8,108 bases of DNA, taken from the NCBI GenBank assembly GCA_946613705.1, contig CAMOFU010000102.1:1-8108 (forward strand). Direction: 5' to 3'. The DNA comes from an uncultured Clostridia bacterium (GTDB lineage Bacteria > Bacillota > Clostridia > Oscillospirales > Ruminococcaceae). Shown one piece after another: positions 6,431 to 8,108 of the stretch (the stretch's first letter is position 1; every line of letters starts with the position of its first letter). Position numbers and translations under genes: made by a program. Under the pieces are notes generated by a model, which was not told where the DNA came from, searched no databases, and saw nothing but the letters and a program-made list of their open reading frames with translations.

Positions 6431-7502
6431 ATTCCTTCGCCTCCTGTTTCATTCTGTTTATCCTTTCGGCAAGCTCCGCGGGCATATCCGTCTTAGGCGC
6501 ACGCGGGTCGGCAAGCCATGTGGCTGCATAGTGCGTTGCCGACAGCTTGAACAGCGGCGGCTCTGCCTTGAAATCCACCTCGAGGGCATACGGGTTCCTC
6601 GGCGCAAATGCGTCCCCGACTATCTCCTTGGAAAGATCGGGAGGTGTCCCCGGGATAGAATAAAGCTCATCCTTGCCGTCGGAAAGATCGGGCACGGCGC
6701 TCAGCAGCCCCCATGTATACGGGTGGCGCGGGTCATAGAAGATATCGAACACAGTCCCCTTTTCGATGACCTTGCCCGCATACATTACCGCGACCTTATC
6801 GGCTATCCTTGAAACGACACCGAGGTTATGCGTTATAAAGATTATCGAAAGCCCTCTTGCACGCTGGATCCTCTGCAAAAGTTCAAGTATCCTCTCCTGT
6901 ATAGTAACGTCGAGCGCGGTCGTCGGCTCATCGCAGATCAGCAGCTTAGGGTCCTGAGAGAGCGCTATCGCGATCACCACCCTCTGCCGCATACCGCCCG
7001 ACAGCTGGTGGGGATACTGCCCCATAGTGCGGTCGGGGTCGGTCATGCCTACCTCGCGCAGCAGCTCGACTCCGCGGGCATAGGCAGCTTTTTTCGGCAG
7101 CCTGTTGTGTGAGCGCAGCGCTGTGATAAGCTGAGCACCGATAGACATCGTGGGGTTGAGAGAGGTCATGGGGTCCTGAAAGACCATAGCTATCTTTTTG
7201 CCGTTGACAGTCCTGCGGCGGACCTGATCCTTTATGCCGATCAGATCTATCGTCTCATCTCCGTCATGGAAAAGCACCTCTCCCGACTCGATAACGGCAT
7301 TCTCGGGCAGTATGCCCATGACCGATTTCACACCGACGCTCTTCCCGCTTCCCGACTCACCGACAAGCGCCAGCACCTCGTTCTCTTCAAGCACAAGATC
7401 CAGCCCGCGGATAGCGTGTACATCTCCCGTAGGGAGCCTGAAGGTTATTCTCAGATCCTTGACCTCAAGAACTGTCTTAGCATTGTTGCTCAACTGTCTC
7501 AT
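6417..7502 (-). CDS. oppD: Oligopeptide ABC transporter ATP-binding protein OppD
   Basis: First gene of the operon, a cytoplasmic ATPase of 361 residues. Walker A GESGSGKS is at 48-55, the Q-loop FQDPMTSLNP at 108-117 (Q109), the signature LSGGMRQR at 167-174, Walker B LLICDE at 187-192 (E192) and the H-loop H225. The oligopeptide-transporter C-terminal region follows: RHPYTWGLLSAVPDL (259-273), IPGTPPDL (283-290), then GDAFAPRNPYALEVDFKAEPP. The four cysteines that bind an iron-sulfur cluster in some relatives align with D297, N303, D310 and T328 here. The open frame extends upstream to 7694, but the promoter lies at 7578-7606, so that start would not be on the transcript. The ATG at 7502 begins right before the conserved ABC domain and has AGG about 12 bases upstream, which is rather far. 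An in-frame ATG at 7571 coincides with the predicted transcription start. Confidence 0.93.
   Translation of the reverse strand: MRQLSNNAKTVLEVKDLRITFRLPTGDVHAIRGLDLVLEENEVLALVGESGSGKSVGVKSVMGILPENAVIESGEVLFHDGDETIDLIGIKDQVRRRTVNGKKIAMVFQDPMTSLNPTMSIGAQLITALRSHNRLPKKAAYARGVELLREVGMTDPDRTMGQYPHQLSGGMRQRVVIAIALSQDPKLLICDEPTTALDVTIQERILELLQRIQRARGLSIIFITHNLGVVSRIADKVAVMYAGKVIEKGTVFDIFYDPRHPYTWGLLSAVPDLSDGKDELYSIPGTPPDLSKEIVGDAFAPRNPYALEVDFKAEPPLFKLSATHYAATWLADPRAPKTDMPAELAERINRMKQEAKEYAEG
6440..6445 (-). promoter_or_regulatory. oppF ribosome binding site inside oppD
   Basis: A perfect AGGAGG on the minus strand, nine bases before the oppF ATG, is embedded in the oppD codons for Gln-Glu-Ala near its C-terminus. 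It fixes the oppF start at 6430 and implies coupled translation of the two ATPases. Confidence 0.85.
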
Positions 7503-7565
7503 CTCCGTATCATTCCTATCCCTTTCGCTTCGGACGGGCTCGGAATTTAATATTTTTGATCGCAC

Positions 7566-7592
7566 GTTCATATTTATATAATATATCAGAAC
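7566..7592 (-). promoter_or_regulatory. Candidate operator dyad over the opp promoter
   Basis: On the minus strand GTTCNNAT and ATNNGAAC are symmetric halves separated by 11 AT-rich bases. The dyad covers the -10 box and the predicted transcription start, where a bound repressor would block RNA polymerase. Only six defined positions match per half and much of the region is A/T, so this is a candidate only. Confidence 0.25.
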
Positions 7593-7606
7593 CGTCGTTT
7601 TGTCAA
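7571..7606 (-). promoter_or_regulatory. Housekeeping sigma promoter of the opp operon
   Basis: Consensus TTGACA (7601-7606) and TATTAT (7578-7583) on the minus strand are separated by exactly 17 bases. The start point is predicted near 7571, giving a leader of about 69 bases to the oppD ATG at 7502. The leader has a possible weak hairpin (ATTCC near its middle with GGAAT at the ribosome binding site), which could limit access to that site. This is the only strong promoter seen for the five opp genes. Confidence 0.85.
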
Positions 7607-7681
7607 CATATTCGGAAATTATTCTCTGATTTAGGATATTTTTACAAAGCCCTTCTTCCCGACACGACATCATACAGCATA

Positions 7682-7728
7682 CGAAATACGGCACCTCTCA
7701 TTTTCCAATGAAGAGATGCCGTTTTATC
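7682..7728 (-). terminator. Hairpin terminator between the tiny ORFs and the opp promoter
   Basis: CGGCA (7689-7693) pairs with TGCCG (7717-7721), CTCT with AGAG and CATT with AATG, with one mismatch and one bulged base around a four-base loop. The stem is followed by TATTT on the minus strand and TTTTAT on the plus strand. It lies 22 bases after the stop of the ORF at 7743-7817. It probably ends minus-strand transcription from upstream; the plus-strand T run is slightly better, but no plus-strand gene precedes it. Confidence 0.6.
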
Positions 7729-7742
7729 GGTGCATTGAGATG

Positions 7743-7817
7743 TTATTTCGGCTTGACAGCAGTACCGAGCTTCTTGCCCTCTATGCCGACAGCTGCGGCA
7801 GTCAAGAATATAATCAT
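7743..7817 (-). CDS. Possible 24-residue peptide ORF
   Basis: A 24-codon frame starting MIIFLTAAAVGIEG and ending KKLGTAVKPK. It has about eleven hydrophobic residues at the start and a basic C-terminal half. It has no ribosome binding site of its own, but its ATG lies five bases after the stop of the 9-codon ORF upstream, so reinitiation is possible. A hairpin follows 22 bases after the stop. It could be a genuine small peptide, a signalling peptide precursor, or the remnant of a longer gene; an in-frame stop just upstream rules out a longer intact frame. I do not recognise a family. Confidence 0.3.
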   Translation of the reverse strand: MIIFLTAAAVGIEGKKLGTAVKPK

Positions 7818-7822
7818 ATTTA

Positions 7823-7852
7823 TTATTTATATCCGGGTTGGATCTTAGGCAT
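7823..7852 (-). CDS. Possible 9-residue leader peptide ORF
   Basis: ATG followed by codons for MPKIQPGYK and tandem TAA TAA stops. A very good GGAGG (7861-7865) lies eight bases before the ATG, the only strong ribosome binding site in this gap. Such a site in front of a nine-codon frame suggests a leader peptide that controls the next ORF, or the surviving start of a decayed gene. No clear promoter was found in the 120 bases upstream. Confidence 0.3.
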   Translation of the reverse strand: MPKIQPGYK

Positions 7853-7894
7853 ATCTTATTCCTCCGTAAAATGATTTTGAATGCTCATATTTCC

Positions 7895-7937
7895 TGCACT
7901 CTCAATAGTAATACCCCGCAAACCGCATTTGGGTGCA
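7895..7937 (-). other. Possible structured leader upstream of the tiny ORFs
   Basis: On the minus strand TGCAC and GTGCA (7933-7937 and 7895-7899) could close a stem. It would hold an inner hairpin in which ACCC and AAA pair with TTT and GGGT across a bulged GCG. It lies about 30 bases ahead of the GGAGG of the 9-codon ORF. It matches no riboswitch that I recognise. Confidence 0.2.
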
Positions 7938-7969
7938 TAAAAACGAAACAGTCGGGACCTATCTGATCT

Positions 7970-8018
7970 TCAAAAGCAAAGAGACTGCTGCGGGAGCAGC
8001 AGTCTCTGTTTTGCTTTT
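7970..8018 (-). terminator. Strong terminator of the partial gene at the right edge
   Basis: A perfect 12-bp stem, AGAGACTGCTGC with GCAGCAGTCTCT (7980-7991 and 7996-8007), has a four-base loop. On the minus strand it is followed by TTTGCTTTTG, on the plus strand by GTTTTGCTTTT, so it may act in both directions. It lies about 42 bases after the stop codon at 8050. Confidence 0.9.
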
Positions 8019-8049
8019 GCTTGCTTATAGTGATCTGTTCGGAGGCTTA

Positions 8050-8108
8050 TTATGCAGCCTCTATATCCGTCTGCCAGCCGTTGAGGTGCTTCTGCATGAG
8101 GGTGTAGT
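8050..8108 (-). CDS. C-terminal end of an unidentified gene (partial)
   Basis: Only the last 18 complete codons are inside the window, coding YTLMQKHLNGWQTDIEAA, then tandem TAA stops (8050-8052 and 8047-8049). The frame continues off the right edge. Its coding nature is supported by the codon choice, the double stop and the strong terminator right after it. The fragment is too short to identify the product. Confidence 0.7.
   Translation of the reverse strand, partial: YTLMQKHLNGWQTDIEAA

Noticed and set aside
5366..6496. A 376-codon plus-strand open frame opposite oppF
   Set aside because: It runs antisense to oppF, which shows every ABC ATPase motif. The long frame results from codon bias, and its translation has no recognisable domain or proper start signal.
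7503..7694. A longer OppD beginning at 7694
   Set aside because: This start lies upstream of the promoter at 7578-7606 and inside the hairpin at 7689-7721. The extra residues match no ABC family extension.
7682..7728. The hairpin at 7689-7721 as terminator of a plus-strand gene
   Set aside because: The plus-strand T run is acceptable, but no plus-strand gene precedes it; bidirectional or minus-strand use is simpler.
1..8108. CRISPR array, insertion sequence, tRNA or integrase site
   Set aside because: I saw no evenly spaced direct repeats, no transposase-like frames, no terminal inverted repeats with target duplications, and no tRNA cloverleaf.

Overview
The window looks like chromosomal DNA of a low-to-mid GC Gram-positive bacterium, most likely a gut or rumen clostridium of the Ruminococcus/Oscillospiraceae type. 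The family is an inference. It rests on a lipoprotein (not periplasmic) binding protein, strong AGGAGG ribosome binding sites, near-consensus housekeeping promoters in AT-rich gaps, and OppD/OppF C-termini of a form I associate with Firmicutes. All convincing genes are on the minus strand, so they are read from the right end to the left end of the window.

Right end (8108 to about 7610): the last 18 codons of an unidentified gene, a perfect 12-bp terminator stem, then a gap of about 370 bp. This gap holds a possible mini-operon of two very short ORFs (9 and 24 codons), the first with an excellent ribosome binding site, followed by a second hairpin.

Centre (7606 to 1853): a complete five-gene oligopeptide ABC transporter operon in the order oppD-oppF-oppA-oppB-oppC, driven by a near-perfect promoter (TTGACA, 17-bp spacer, TATTAT). 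The genes overlap (14 bp, 4 bp, 1 bp) or are 17 bp apart, and the binding sites of oppF and oppB lie inside the preceding gene, so translation is probably coupled. OppA captures peptides outside the cell, OppB and OppC form the membrane channel, and OppD and OppF hydrolyse ATP. Peculiarities are the loss of all four C-terminal cysteines in OppD, a DEC Walker B and FSGG signature in OppF, and twelve cysteines in mature OppA besides the lipid-bearing one.

Left part (1799 to 361): a single-gene unit with its own promoter (TTGACT, 17, TATGAT) and a strong terminator. It encodes an unrecognised protein of 437 residues with about nine membrane segments and a repetitive acidic N-terminus. Left end (360 to 1): about 300 bp with no convincing gene, then a hairpin oriented as the terminator of a plus-strand gene that ends just outside the window.

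I see no mobile element, CRISPR array, tRNA or rRNA. The main content is a recognisable peptide importer; the least explained parts are the tiny ORFs upstream of it and the membrane protein downstream.
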